A stretch of 64,000 bases of DNA from JAIVJG01 sp964236735 (lineage in GTDB: Bacteria; Acidobacteriota; Blastocatellia; Pyrinomonadales; Pyrinomonadaceae): assembly GCA_964236735.1 (NCBI GenBank), contig CAXSFM010000006.1:124001-188000 (forward strand). The letters are read 5' to 3'. Of this stretch, positions 8,673 to 17,967 are shown piece after piece. Numbering within the stretch: the stretch's first letter is position 1; every line of letters begins with the position of its first letter. The translations under genes were made by a program, and so were the position numbers. The notes beneath the pieces are model-generated. The model saw only the letters and a program-made list of their open reading frames with translations. It did not search any database and was not told the origin of the DNA.

Positions 8673-10172
8673 TTAAATTTGACGTGCGATTTCCTGGACT
8701 GTTTTTCTTAACTTCACATATCCGAACTTGTCCGCGCCCGGTGAAGACCCGCTCATCACAACGGCGCGCGGCTGGCCGGTGCGTCGTGCATATTCTGCGG
8801 CGACGCAGCTAACCGACTCTCCCGCGTCGCGCCGACCGAGCACGGCGACTGTGCCCCCACTGCCGCCGCCGGTGATCTTCGCGCCGTAGAGTTCGCCCTG
8901 CGTCCCGACTTCACGCACGAGAGCGACGAGCGCGTCCGTCCCCTCCGCGCCCAGACCGCACGCCGAATAGCTTTCGTGCGACTCGTACATCAACCCGCCC
9001 AACAGTCCGGCATCGTCCGATGTGCGCCAGTTTTCCAACGTCTCGGCGAATTGACAAACGCGCGCGTGCTCATAAATCGGATGCCTCGTCGCCGCGAGGA
9101 CGGGATAGTTCCACTCAGGCTTGATCTGTGTCGCCGTATCCGTGATGCCTTTGTAACGCCGCTTGAACTCTGCGCCCGTGATGTGGTGCGGGACATGTCG
9201 CGCGAAGGAGTGTGCAAATTCTTCCGGCGTGATGTTGGCGAGATATCCTCTCCAAAAGTTGTCCTCGATCCGCACGATGCCTTCGGCTTCAGTCTCCTGA
9301 ACAGATAGCCCCGCAATATCGGCGATGATGCGATAACCCATGAAGGCGGCGGTGCGAACCGTGTCATAGGCCGCGCCGCCGATTGTGTGGCGAGCGCCGG
9401 AATCTATGCCCCACACCGCCAACTCTGCGGGCAAGCTGATGGTCCCTTTCAGTTCGCAAGGCTGGCAGAGCAGCGCGAGCAGTTGACCTGCTTCGCCACA
9501 CGCGGAAGTCATCTGATCCATCACTCCGCACGGCGCGCCCGCCACCAGATTTTCGACGCGCTGGCAAAGCAACGCTAACTCACGCGCAGATATGTGAAGC
9601 TCGTAAGCGGCGACAATCGCCCGCATGACGGCAACTTCGAGCGCGGCGGAAGAACTGACGCCCTTGCCTTCCGGCACGTCTGAGCTGACGAGAATGCGCG
9701 CCCCTTCCTTGAAGACCTCGCCGCGCTCGCGCATCAACACGAGAAACGCGCCCGCGATGTATGCCGCCCATGGCTGGCGTTGATGCCGGAACCTGTCTCG
9801 CGCGGTCGCGTACTCGATTGGCTCCCCGGCTTGCAAGAAATCGCACAGAGACATTTCAAACAAGCGCGGCGCGTCGTTCGCATCAACGTGCAGGCTGATA
9901 ACCTTGAGCGTCTGGCCCGCCTCGCGTTGCAGCGCGACATGTGTGGCGACGGCGAGCGGCATTTCCAAAACGAGCGCGCCGGAATAATCAGCCACGCCTC
10001 CCATCACATCCAGACGCCCCGGCGCGCGCGTGACGAACACATCACGCCCGGCGCTGAAGAACTCCGACAACGCGCGTCGCTGCGGCGTGTGCGCGTCCAG
10101 ATTGTTCAGCAGTTCGATGAAGGCCGCCGTATCACGCAGTTGATGCGTCGAGCCGGAAAGAATTTTGTACAT
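8673..10172 (-). CDS. GHMP kinase, galactokinase/L-arabinokinase-like
   Basis: A 499-residue sugar-1-kinase of the GHMP superfamily. After an N-terminal extension of about 48 residues comes TRAPGRLDVMGGVADYSG, which replaces the galactokinase signature GRVNLIGEHTDYN; the ATP loop is PEGKGVSSSAALE and motif 3 is GAKITGGGSGGTVAVLG. The DVMGG-ADYSG version is the one seen in plant L-arabinokinase-type domains, so the substrate may be L-arabinose or another sugar rather than galactose. The ATG at 10172 overlaps the stop of the upstream phosphatase gene (ATGA), showing translational coupling. With galT2 two genes upstream, the set probably activates a sugar to its 1-phosphate and then to a nucleotide sugar. 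Confidence 0.85.
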   Translation of the reverse strand: MYKILSGSTHQLRDTAAFIELLNNLDAHTPQRRALSEFFSAGRDVFVTRAPGRLDVMGGVADYSGALVLEMPLAVATHVALQREAGQTLKVISLHVDANDAPRLFEMSLCDFLQAGEPIEYATARDRFRHQRQPWAAYIAGAFLVLMRERGEVFKEGARILVSSDVPEGKGVSSSAALEVAVMRAIVAAYELHISARELALLCQRVENLVAGAPCGVMDQMTSACGEAGQLLALLCQPCELKGTISLPAELAVWGIDSGARHTIGGAAYDTVRTAAFMGYRIIADIAGLSVQETEAEGIVRIEDNFWRGYLANITPEEFAHSFARHVPHHITGAEFKRRYKGITDTATQIKPEWNYPVLAATRHPIYEHARVCQFAETLENWRTSDDAGLLGGLMYESHESYSACGLGAEGTDALVALVREVGTQGELYGAKITGGGSGGTVAVLGRRDAGESVSCVAAEYARRTGQPRAVVMSGSSPGADKFGYVKLRKTVQEIARQI

Positions 10173-11245
10173 CAGTCGCCGCCGCCGTTCGTCTCAACTT
10201 CTGTTGCTTGAAGATTTCTCCGCACGAGCGCGTCTCTCAGATGTGGTTCTATCTGCGCGCGGATGTGCGGATTGGCGTAGCCGACCCACGCCACATCGGG
10301 TTCCACGGCGAGACGCGCGCGCAACGGCTCGCCGTCAACGCCCGTCACGGACACTCCGGCCTCGCGCGCGATCAACTCCGTACACAGATCATAAGGATGG
10401 CAACAGATGCCGGGCGGCGTCCCGCGAGATTTGAAAAGACCTTCCATCAAAGGCCGCAGGTCTGCCGTGAAGCGGTCGTGGCCGCACATCAACTCGTACA
10501 ACTGCCCGCCGGTCGAGGCGTATTGATCCTCGAAACAGTGCGCCTTGCCGCGTTGCACAGGCCCGAGCGCGCCGCGCACGATCTCTTCATCAATCGCGGC
10601 CAGTTCCTCGCGCGCTCCGGGAAAAAATCGCGCGACCTGCGCGTAGCCGTGCGCGATGGTGTGCGACTGCGACGGGCGCAGACGGATCGCTGTGCGCTCA
10701 TTCGTCAAACGATTGAAACGCTCGCCGTGCGCGCCTTCGCCACGCACCGCCCACGCGCAATCCGAGAGATGCTGTTTGACGAGCGGAAGCTCCGTCTGTA
10801 TCGCCAGTTCGATATCCGCAAGACAAGTCTCATCGCCACGATTGCGTGCCACGCCCGTCAACACCCAGCCGCTTCTCTTTTGATACATCAGCCCGCGCGT
10901 GCCGTCTATCGGGTCAACGATGATGCGCCATACGGCGTCGGCCTCGAGCGATCCGCGCGGCAACACAATTTTCCCTTCCGCCAATCCTTCGGCGATTAAA
11001 ACGTGCGGCGCGAGCGGCGCGATTTCGCGCTCGCAAAATTCAACGAGCAACTCTTCGCTGATACGGTCAACCGCATAAATCGTGTCGCCCTCATCATCAT
11101 CGCGCGCGATGGCGGCGAGCGTTTCCAACGCCGACTGCTCGCAAGCCTCGACGACCGCGTCGCGGATTAACTCGTGCAGCCGCTTGAGTGGCGCGAGCAG
11201 AGAGAGCGCATCGTCAGACGGTGCGGCTGAATTTGTCTCATTCAC
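10172..11245 (-). CDS. Inositol-monophosphatase-family sugar phosphatase
   Basis: A 357-residue Mg-dependent phosphatase. The metal site motif is VDPIDGTRGLMY in the first half, preceded by the upstream acidic part of the site in LIAEGLAEG. The open frame continues upstream to 11539, but that extension is antisense to the conserved galT2 coding region. The GTG at 11245 overlaps the galT2 stop (GTGA) and is the natural coupled start. The family hydrolyses inositol phosphates, fructose-1,6-bisphosphate or 3'-phosphoadenosine compounds; the substrate is unclear, and the operon position between a uridylyltransferase and a sugar kinase suggests a sugar phosphate. Confidence 0.85.
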   Translation of the reverse strand: MNETNSAAPSDDALSLLAPLKRLHELIRDAVVEACEQSALETLAAIARDDDEGDTIYAVDRISEELLVEFCEREIAPLAPHVLIAEGLAEGKIVLPRGSLEADAVWRIIVDPIDGTRGLMYQKRSGWVLTGVARNRGDETCLADIELAIQTELPLVKQHLSDCAWAVRGEGAHGERFNRLTNERTAIRLRPSQSHTIAHGYAQVARFFPGAREELAAIDEEIVRGALGPVQRGKAHCFEDQYASTGGQLYELMCGHDRFTADLRPLMEGLFKSRGTPPGICCHPYDLCTELIAREAGVSVTGVDGEPLRARLAVEPDVAWVGYANPHIRAQIEPHLRDALVRRNLQATEVETNGGGD

Positions 11246-12354
11246 TTCTTTTCCGCTCCGTTTGTGTTTGTCTCGACGGGCGTCGGCGCGCACTCTTCGA
11301 CGTGGGGCGCGAGTTTGTAATGCGTGGCGGATTGCGCCCGAAGCTCTGCGGCCTTTGCTTCGGGCGACGTGTCGCTCAGGAAATTCCCGCCGCCGATTTC
11401 GGGGCCGGCGAGATATTTCAGCAGACCCGGCTTGCGAAGCGGCGGATGAAACTCGATGTGAAAATGAAAGCCTCGATGATCCGCGCCGTCGGTCGGCGCT
11501 TGATGCAAAGGCATCACGTAAGGAAAAGGCTGTCGCCATAAGTTGTCGAATTTGATGAGCGTCGTGCGGAGTACATCGGCGAAGTTGCGCGCCTCATGTT
11601 CGGACATCGTCGCCACGCTCGGATGCGTCCGCTTGGGCGCGACGAAAACTTCGTAGGCGTAGCGCGCGAAGTAGGGCACGAAGGCGATGGCCGTCTCGTT
11701 TTCGCAGATGATGCGCTTCTCGTCGTGCTGCTCTGTGGCGATGATGTCCTGAAAGAGCGTGCGCCCGGTTTCGTTCAAGTAACGCCGGCTCACGGAGGCT
11801 TCGGTCTCGATGGTTTTGAAGACGAAGTTGGTCGCGTAAATCTGCCCGTGCGGGTGCGGATTCGAGACGCCGACGACCTCGCCCCTGTTCTCGAAAATCA
11901 ATACGTGCTTGATGTCCGTGTGACTGCCCAGTTCGAGGTGCTGCTTCTGCCACGCTGCGATCAGATTTTCAATCTCGTTGATTTCCAACTCGGCCAGCGA
12001 CAAATCGTGGCGCGGCGTGTAGCACACCACGCGCGCGATTCCCTGCGCCGGGCGTCGGCGATAGATGCCGGGCGCGGGCTGGAGTTTCGCAGGCGCGTTC
12101 ATGCCAACGCTCGGATGATCGTTGTCGAAGATAAAGACGCCTTCGTATTGCGGATTCAACTGGCCGCCAACGCGCACGTTGCCCGGACAGAGATAACAGT
12201 CTGCGGCGTGCGCGGGCAGCGGCGTCTCTTTTGTCTCGACCGTCTCGCCGCTCCAAGGGCGATGCTGCCTGTGCGCGGCGACGATGACCCACTCCTCGCG
12301 CAGCGGATGCCATCGCTCTTCCCACACGCCTTCAACGCCGGCTGTATCAATCAT
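11242..12354 (-). CDS. galT: Second galactose-1-phosphate uridylyltransferase
   Basis: A 370-residue paralogue of the protein at 6343-7380. It keeps the zinc cysteine motif CYLCPGNVRVGGQLNP, the nucleophile motif SNPHPHGQIY and the C-terminal HFHIEFHPPLLRKPG-like segment (GADHRGFHFHIEFHPPL). Differences from the first copy include the N-terminus (WHPLREEWVIVAAHRQHRPW) and a longer C-terminal tail (ECAPTPVETNTNGAEKK). Two copies in one sugar cluster suggest different sugar-1-phosphate partners. Its stop overlaps the start of the phosphatase gene, and the ABC permease lies 77 bp upstream on the same strand. Confidence 0.92.
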   Translation of the reverse strand: MIDTAGVEGVWEERWHPLREEWVIVAAHRQHRPWSGETVETKETPLPAHAADCYLCPGNVRVGGQLNPQYEGVFIFDNDHPSVGMNAPAKLQPAPGIYRRRPAQGIARVVCYTPRHDLSLAELEINEIENLIAAWQKQHLELGSHTDIKHVLIFENRGEVVGVSNPHPHGQIYATNFVFKTIETEASVSRRYLNETGRTLFQDIIATEQHDEKRIICENETAIAFVPYFARYAYEVFVAPKRTHPSVATMSEHEARNFADVLRTTLIKFDNLWRQPFPYVMPLHQAPTDGADHRGFHFHIEFHPPLRKPGLLKYLAGPEIGGGNFLSDTSPEAKAAELRAQSATHYKLAPHVEECAPTPVETNTNGAEKK

Positions 12355-12431
12355 CGCTCGCCTATCCGTTGCCGTTCATAAAAGCAGCGCACGCTCTGCT
12401 GCTGTCGCCTTCTGCTCTGACGAGCAAATTC

Positions 12432-13469
12432 TTAACTTGCCTGTCCGGTTCCGCCGGAATGATCCGCCGCCATTGAGTCGGGCGGACGCATGTCTGCGCG
12501 CGCCGACTCGCGCATCAACACCACCTGTCTGCGGTTGCGCCGGTCGCTGAAATATTGATCGGCCATCACACCGATGAGAATGACGGCTCCCATCACGGCG
12601 AAGTCGAGCGAACTCGGAATGCCGAGCAGGTTGACGAGGTTTCGCAAGACTTGTAACAACGCCGTCCCGATTAGTATGCCGACGACCGAGCCTTCCCCGC
12701 CGCGCAAACTGCACCCACCCAAAACCGCCGCCGCGATGCCGTATAACTCGTATGCGTTTCCGTGATTCGCGGGCGAGACGGAGTTCGTGTAGAAAGCGAA
12801 GATAAGGCCGGAGATCGCCGTCAGCGCGCCGGAGATGACGTAGGCCATCGTGATGATGCGTCTGGTGTTGATGCCCGCGTAGCGCGCCGCTTCCGGGTTG
12901 CGACCCGTCGCGAAAAGATAGCGGCCATAGACAGACCAGTGCAGCAGCACCCACGTCGCCGCCGCGATAATGATGAGCAGGATAAAAGGCGTCGGGACGC
13001 CGAAGACGTTTCCGTTCGCGAGGAAGCGCAAGGCTTCGAGACCGGCGACAGTGCCGAAGCCTTTCGTCTCGTCGTGCGTGATGAAGCGCGCGAGGCCGCG
13101 ATAAAAAAGCAGTCCGCAGAGCGTGACGATGAACGGCTGCATCTTCATGCGCGTGATGAGCACGCCGTGAAACAGCGACAGGCTCATGCCGACACCGACG
13201 CAGGCGAGGATGGCGACGGACGCGCCCCAACTCCATTCCGTCAGCATCATCGAAAGCAGCACGCCGAGCAACGCCATCATCGAGCCGACCGAAAGATCAA
13301 TTCCGCCCGTGATGATGACCAGCCCCAGCCCGATGCTGAAAATGCCGAAAGCTCCGATCTGCTGTCCCATGTTGCGTAGATTCGTCGCCATCAAAAATCT
13401 AGGGTTGATGATGGCGACGATGATGCACAGCACGATCAGGAGAATGAAGATGCCGAGTTCTTTTTTCAT
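12432..13469 (-). CDS. Sugar ABC transporter permease (RbsC/XylH type)
   Basis: The membrane subunit of a ribose/xylose/galactose-class importer. The 345 residues contain about eight to ten hydrophobic segments, beginning MKKELGIFILLIVLCIIVAI. The family signature GGIDLSVGSMMALLGVLLS follows, and the ATPase-contact region is GRNPEAARYAGINTRR. The C-terminal 30 residues (RRNRRQVVLMRESARADM) are charged and cytoplasmic. The gene starts 3 bp after the ATPase stop, so the two are one unit. Which pentose or hexose is transported is not shown by the sequence; adjacency to xylA and xylB suggests xylose. Confidence 0.94.
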   Translation of the reverse strand: MKKELGIFILLIVLCIIVAIINPRFLMATNLRNMGQQIGAFGIFSIGLGLVIITGGIDLSVGSMMALLGVLLSMMLTEWSWGASVAILACVGVGMSLSLFHGVLITRMKMQPFIVTLCGLLFYRGLARFITHDETKGFGTVAGLEALRFLANGNVFGVPTPFILLIIIAAATWVLLHWSVYGRYLFATGRNPEAARYAGINTRRIITMAYVISGALTAISGLIFAFYTNSVSPANHGNAYELYGIAAAVLGGCSLRGGEGSVVGILIGTALLQVLRNLVNLLGIPSSLDFAVMGAVILIGVMADQYFSDRRNRRQVVLMRESARADMRPPDSMAADHSGGTGQAS

Positions 13470-13472
13470 TGC

Positions 13473-14990
13473 TTATGCCTTCCCGCCGCCGGTCGCCAGA
13501 TTCATCACAGCCTCTTCGCTGAACTGCGCGCGCTTAAGCGTGCCCGTGATTTTCCCCTCGTGCATGACGGCGATGCGGTCGCTGACGCCGAGCACCTCTT
13601 CCATCTCGCTGCTGATGACGATGAGCGAGACGCCCTCTGCCGCCAGCCCACGCAGCAGCGCGTAAATTTCCGCCTTCGCGCCGACATCAATTCCGCGCGT
13701 CGGCTCGTCGAAAATCAAGACTTTGGGCGCGAGCGCGAGCCACTTCGCGAGCACAACTTTTTGCTGATTCCCGCCGCTCAAATTTGCCGCCTTGAATTCG
13801 GGCGAAGGCGTTTTGACGTTGACCGTCCGACACATCTCCCTCGCTTTGACGGACTCACTCGCGAAGTTAATCAGCCCGGCGGTCGCGTATCTTTCAAGCC
13901 CCGGCAGCGTAATATTTTCGCGGATGTTGAAGTCAACGACGAGTCCGCAGAGGCGACGATCTTCGGGCACGAGATAGATGCCCTCCGCGATGGCGTCGCG
14001 CGGCGAATTGATGTCGAGACGTTTTCCGCCGAGCGTGATGGCGTCGCGCTGCGACTCGTCAACGCCGAAGATGGCGCGCGCCACTTCGGAGCGTCCGGCT
14101 CCGACGAGGCCGGCCAATCCCAGCACTTCACCCTTGCCGACGCTGAAAGAAACTTCGCGCTGCGGATACTTCAATGTCCGCAGGCCGCGCACGTCGAACC
14201 AATCGCCGTCCGCCTCGCGGCGCGCGCCGCCCGCGTAGATGAAAAAATCCTGCAAGTCGCGCCCGACCATCATCCGCACCATGCGCTCGCGCGTAATCTC
14301 CTCGCGCTTGAGCGTTCCGGCGTTGCGCCCGTCGCGCAACACAACGGCGCGGTCGGCGATGTCTTCCACTTCGTCGAGCCGGTGCGAGATGTAAATGACG
14401 CTCACGCCATGCGCCTTCAATTCTTTAATCTTGTCGAGCAGCAAGCGCGTCTCGGTGAGCGTGAGACTCGAAGTCGGCTCGTCCATGATCAGGATGCGCG
14501 CGCCCGCGTTGATGCTGCGCGCGATTTCGACGAGTTGTTGCTGCGCGATGGAGAGACGACTCAGTGGCGTGCGGCTGGAAAAATTGAGGCCGAGTTTTTC
14601 AAGCACGGCGTCGGCTTCCCTGTAGAGTCGTCGGCGGTCAATCAGTTTTAGCCAACCGCCGCGCGTCGGCTCGCGCCGGAGAAAGATGTTCGCGCCGACA
14701 TCCAGATTATCGAGGACGCTTAGTTCCTGATGGATGAACTCGATGCCGTGACGGCTGGCCGCGAGCGGCGAGCGTAAATTAACTTCCTGCCCTCCGATGC
14801 GAAGCGTGCCCGCGTCCGGCTCGATGACGCCGCCGAGAATTTTCATCAACGTGGACTTGCCCGCGCCGTTCTCGCCGATGAGCGCGACAATCTCCGCGCC
14901 GGCGACTTCCAGCGTGACGCCGTCGAGCGCGACCACGCCGGGAAATCGCTTGCCGATGCCCTCCATTTGCAGCACAGGTGTCGAGTCCAT
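13473..14990 (-). CDS. Sugar ABC transporter ATP-binding protein (RbsA/XylG/MglA type)
   Basis: A 505-residue protein with two fused ABC domains. Domain 1 has Walker A GENGAGKSTLMKIL, an LSIAQQQLVEIARS signature and Walker B ILIMDEPTSSL. Domain 2 has the degenerate Walker A GLVGAGRSEVAR that is normal for this family, the signature LSGGNQQKVVLAKWL and Walker B VLIFDEPTRGIDVG. It powers import with the permease encoded 3 bp downstream and probably the lipoprotein at 17968-18972. Its start at 14990 is divergent from xylB (15223), with 232 bp between for shared control. Confidence 0.95.
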   Translation of the reverse strand: MDSTPVLQMEGIGKRFPGVVALDGVTLEVAGAEIVALIGENGAGKSTLMKILGGVIEPDAGTLRIGGQEVNLRSPLAASRHGIEFIHQELSVLDNLDVGANIFLRREPTRGGWLKLIDRRRLYREADAVLEKLGLNFSSRTPLSRLSIAQQQLVEIARSINAGARILIMDEPTSSLTLTETRLLLDKIKELKAHGVSVIYISHRLDEVEDIADRAVVLRDGRNAGTLKREEITRERMVRMMVGRDLQDFFIYAGGARREADGDWFDVRGLRTLKYPQREVSFSVGKGEVLGLAGLVGAGRSEVARAIFGVDESQRDAITLGGKRLDINSPRDAIAEGIYLVPEDRRLCGLVVDFNIRENITLPGLERYATAGLINFASESVKAREMCRTVNVKTPSPEFKAANLSGGNQQKVVLAKWLALAPKVLIFDEPTRGIDVGAKAEIYALLRGLAAEGVSLIVISSEMEEVLGVSDRIAVMHEGKITGTLKRAQFSEEAVMNLATGGGKA

Positions 14991-15222
14991 ATTCTCAGAC
15001 TAAAATCCCAGACCGGCGACCAGACTTTCAGCCGCCGTGCCGCTCGAAAATCGAGACACGGATGCGAGCTTGCGAGTTAAAATTTTGACTTTGATTTCGG
15101 GATCGTTTTAAGTTTGAGCGCGCATGAAATTTAACCACTCAAACGCGGTCGGAGTTTATAGTATGAGGCGACACGCTGACAACGAATTCCGCGACGGCGA
15201 TAAAAGTTAACCGGCTTATCTT
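14991..15222. promoter_or_regulatory. Divergent promoter region between sugar ABC operon and xylB
   Basis: This 232-bp stretch separates two divergent sugar genes and must hold both promoters. A short inverted repeat GTTTGAG (15112-15118) / CTCAAAC (15138-15144) and an AT-rich segment with TTTATAGTATG near 15155-15165 are candidates for operator and -10 sequences. I cannot assign a regulator. Confidence 0.4.
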
Positions 15223-16722
15223 ATGAAATTATTTATCGGCATAGACATTTCGACGACCGGAGCCAAAGCGCTCTTAATCAATGCGAAGGGCAATGTCGTG
15301 AGCATCGCCACAACGCCGCTCGCGCTCTCCACGCCGCACCCACTCTGGTCTGAGCAGGAGCCAAGCGCGTGGTGGCAGGCAACGGCAGAGAGCATCCGAC
15401 ACGCCTTGTCTCAGGCCGATGCCACGGGCGCGGATGTCGCCGCCATCGGATTGACGGGACAGATGCACGGGCTGGTGCTGCTCGATGAACACGGCGAGGT
15501 GTTGCGTCCCGCGATTCTCTGGAACGATCAGCGTTGCGGCGACGAATGCGACCTGATTCGCGCGCGCATCGGACGCGAGCGTCTGATTCAGATTACGGGC
15601 AACGATGCCGTCACGGGTCTGACCGCGCCGAAAATTGTCTGGGTGCAAAGACACGAGCCGGAAATTTACGCGCGCATCCGTCACATTTTGCTGCCGAAGG
15701 ATTACATCCGCTACAAATTGTCCGGCACGCTCGCGCTCGACAAGGCGGACGGCTCCGGCACGATGCTCTTCGATCTCAAGCGACGAGACTGGTCAACCGA
15801 GATTCTCGACGCGCTCGACATTTCTCCGGCGTGGTTGCCGCAAACTTTGGAGGGGACGGAGGTGACGGGCGAGGTCAACGCGCAGGCGTCTGAGGAGACG
15901 GGTCTTAAGGCGGGCACGCCAATCGTCGCGGGCGGCGGCGATCAGGCGGCGCAGGGCGTCGGCGTCGGCGCGGTGCGTCCCGGCATCGTCGCCGTCACGC
16001 TCGGCACATCGGGCGTCGTCTTCGCTGCCACCGATGCGCCTTTGATTGAACCCGAAGGACGAATGCACGCCTTCTGTCACGCGCTGCCCGCGCGCTGGCA
16101 TTTGATGGGCGTGATGCTCAGTGCGGCGGGGAGTCTCCAGTGGTATCGCGACGCGCTCGCGCCGCAAGCCGGTTTCAATGAACTCATCGAAGAGGCCGCG
16201 CGTGTGATGGCGGGGAGCGACGGTCTGCTGTTTTTGCCTTACCTGTCGGGCGAGCGCACGCCGCATCCCGATCCGCACGCACGCGGGGCATGGGTCGGGC
16301 TGACGTTGCGCCATCAACGAGCGCATCTGACGCGCGCCGTGCTTGAGGGCGTGAGCTTCGGACTGAAAGATATTTTCCATTTGATGCAGAGCACAGGACT
16401 CGGCGCGCTCGAACAGGTGCGCGTCTCCGGCGGCGGGGCGAAAAGTTTATTGTGGCGGCAGATACTCGCGGACGTGTTGGGCGTGGAACTCGTGACCGTC
16501 AACACGACGGAGGGCGGCGCATACGGCGCGGCTCTGTTGGCGGGCGTCGGCGCGGGTGCGTGGCCGGACGTTGAGACGGCCTGCGCCGGGATGATTAAAA
16601 TCAGCGGCACGGTGACGCCGGATGCCAGTCGCGCGGAAGTTTACGGGCGGATGTATGAGCAGTATCGCGCGCTCTATCCGGCGTTGAAGCCGACCTTCAA
16701 TAAGCTGGCCGACAGTCTGTGA
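15223..16722 (+). CDS. xylB: Xylulokinase
   Basis: Phosphorylates D-xylulose to xylulose-5-phosphate for the pentose phosphate pathway. The 499 residues fit the FGGY kinase family: N-terminal GIDISTTGAKALLINAKG (phosphate loop), LTGQMHGLVLLDEHGEVLRP with the substrate region AILWNDQRCGDE, catalytic GGGDQAAQGVGVGAV, TLGTSGVVFA, and the C-terminal GLKDIFHLMQSTG and VSGGGAKSLLWRQILADVLG. It converges with xylA (16760-17932), 37 bp apart, so xylB and xylA are under separate promoters despite working in sequence. Confidence 0.95.
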   Translation: MKLFIGIDISTTGAKALLINAKGNVVSIATTPLALSTPHPLWSEQEPSAWWQATAESIRHALSQADATGADVAAIGLTGQMHGLVLLDEHGEVLRPAILWNDQRCGDECDLIRARIGRERLIQITGNDAVTGLTAPKIVWVQRHEPEIYARIRHILLPKDYIRYKLSGTLALDKADGSGTMLFDLKRRDWSTEILDALDISPAWLPQTLEGTEVTGEVNAQASEETGLKAGTPIVAGGGDQAAQGVGVGAVRPGIVAVTLGTSGVVFAATDAPLIEPEGRMHAFCHALPARWHLMGVMLSAAGSLQWYRDALAPQAGFNELIEEAARVMAGSDGLLFLPYLSGERTPHPDPHARGAWVGLTLRHQRAHLTRAVLEGVSFGLKDIFHLMQSTGLGALEQVRVSGGGAKSLLWRQILADVLGVELVTVNTTEGGAYGAALLAGVGAGAWPDVETACAGMIKISGTVTPDASRAEVYGRMYEQYRALYPALKPTFNKLADSL

Positions 16723-16759
16723 GCGCGCCAAAGTTTCGTCTAGCTTATTCTGCTCCGAC

Positions 16760-17932
16760 TCAACGCACGCCGAGCAGGATGTCTATCGTTAGTTGGTCGA
16801 GACGCTCGTACTGCAAACCTCTGGCGGCGAGCGCGGCGCGGTCGAAGTTTTGCGCGAGCAGCGCGTCGGCGTTTTCCTTTTTGAACTTGCCGATGACCTG
16901 CTTGTCGCCGTTCGCCGGCGCCATTTCCGCGAGCAGAGATTTAATCTCCGCGTCGGCGTTCCAGCGCGCCGCCTTGTCTTTCAAAATCAAGTAAGTCCTC
17001 ATACAGCCGCGCGCGAAATCTTTGACGCCTTCGTAGTCTTCGGTGCGGTAGGCGTGCGCGTCGAAGTGGCGCGAGCCGTCGTAGCCGACATCTTCGAGAA
17101 ACTTGACGAGCCAGAAAGCGGCCTTCGGGTTCGCCGAGCCGAAGCGCAAATCCTGATCGTAGCGACCGGGAATCTGATCGTTGAGGTCTATGTGAAAAAG
17201 CTTGCCCGCTTCCCACGCCTGCGCGACCGCGTGCGTCATGTTCAGTCCGGCCATGTGCTCGTGCGCGACTTCCGGGTTGACGCCGACAAGTGCCGGGTGA
17301 TCGAGCGTCGGAATGAGCGCGAGGTACGCGCCCGTCGTCGGAAAGTAGATGTCCGCGCGCGGCTCGTTCGGCTTGGCTTCGAGCGCGAAGCGATAACCGA
17401 AGCTCTGCGCGAGCGAATATTCGCAGAGATAATTGAGCGCCTCGCGGAAACGTTTGATGGCTTCATCGGCGCGTCGGCAACCATCCGTCTCGACTCCTTC
17501 GCGCCCGCCCCACAGCACGAACACGCGCGCGCCTAACTCCGCGCCCAAATCCATCGCGCGCATCGTTTTTTGCACGGCGTAAGCGCGCACTGCCGGGTCG
17601 TTGGCGGTGAACGCGCCGTCGCGAAAAGCGGGATCGTAAAACAGATTGACGGTCGCCATCGGGACGCACAAGTTGTGCGTTTCGCACGCATCTCTAAATT
17701 CGCGGACGATGCGGTCGCGCTCGTGCGTCGTGGCGTCAATCGGCACGAGATCGTTGTCGTGGAAGTTAACGCCCGACGCGCCCGCTTCGGCCAGCAGGCG
17801 CACGGCCTCGACCGGCGCGAGCGTCGGACGCACGGCATCGCCGAACGGGTCGCGCCCGCGGTTGCCGACCGTCCAGAGACCGAAGGTAAATTTGTGTTCG
17901 GGGCGCGGCGTGTATGCGGCGTCGGAAGACAT
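16760..17932 (-). CDS. xylA: Xylose isomerase, short (class I) form
   Basis: Converts D-xylose to D-xylulose. The 390-residue length and N-terminus (HKFTFGLWTVGNRGRDPFG) match the short actinobacterial-type enzymes. Catalytic His is in VNFHDNDLVPID; metal ligands are in ALEAKPNEPR, GVNPEVAHEHMAG and FHIDLNDQ; DAHAYRTED completes the site. The upstream gene is the sugar-binding lipoprotein, 35 bp away on the same strand, forming a two-gene unit. Confidence 0.95.
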   Translation of the reverse strand: MSSDAAYTPRPEHKFTFGLWTVGNRGRDPFGDAVRPTLAPVEAVRLLAEAGASGVNFHDNDLVPIDATTHERDRIVREFRDACETHNLCVPMATVNLFYDPAFRDGAFTANDPAVRAYAVQKTMRAMDLGAELGARVFVLWGGREGVETDGCRRADEAIKRFREALNYLCEYSLAQSFGYRFALEAKPNEPRADIYFPTTGAYLALIPTLDHPALVGVNPEVAHEHMAGLNMTHAVAQAWEAGKLFHIDLNDQIPGRYDQDLRFGSANPKAAFWLVKFLEDVGYDGSRHFDAHAYRTEDYEGVKDFARGCMRTYLILKDKAARWNADAEIKSLLAEMAPANGDKQVIGKFKKENADALLAQNFDRAALAARGLQYERLDQLTIDILLGVR

Positions 17933-17967
17933 GCCTGAAATCCTTTCTCGAATTTGGACGGCGCGAA

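Noticed and set aside
11246..11539. Upstream extension of the inositol-phosphatase-like frame
   Set aside because: It lies inside the conserved coding sequence of the second galT in another frame; the coupled GTG at 11245 explains the gene.
13560..14651. Plus-strand frame of 363 codons opposite the sugar ABC ATPase
   Set aside because: Antisense shadow of a gene with two complete ABC domains.
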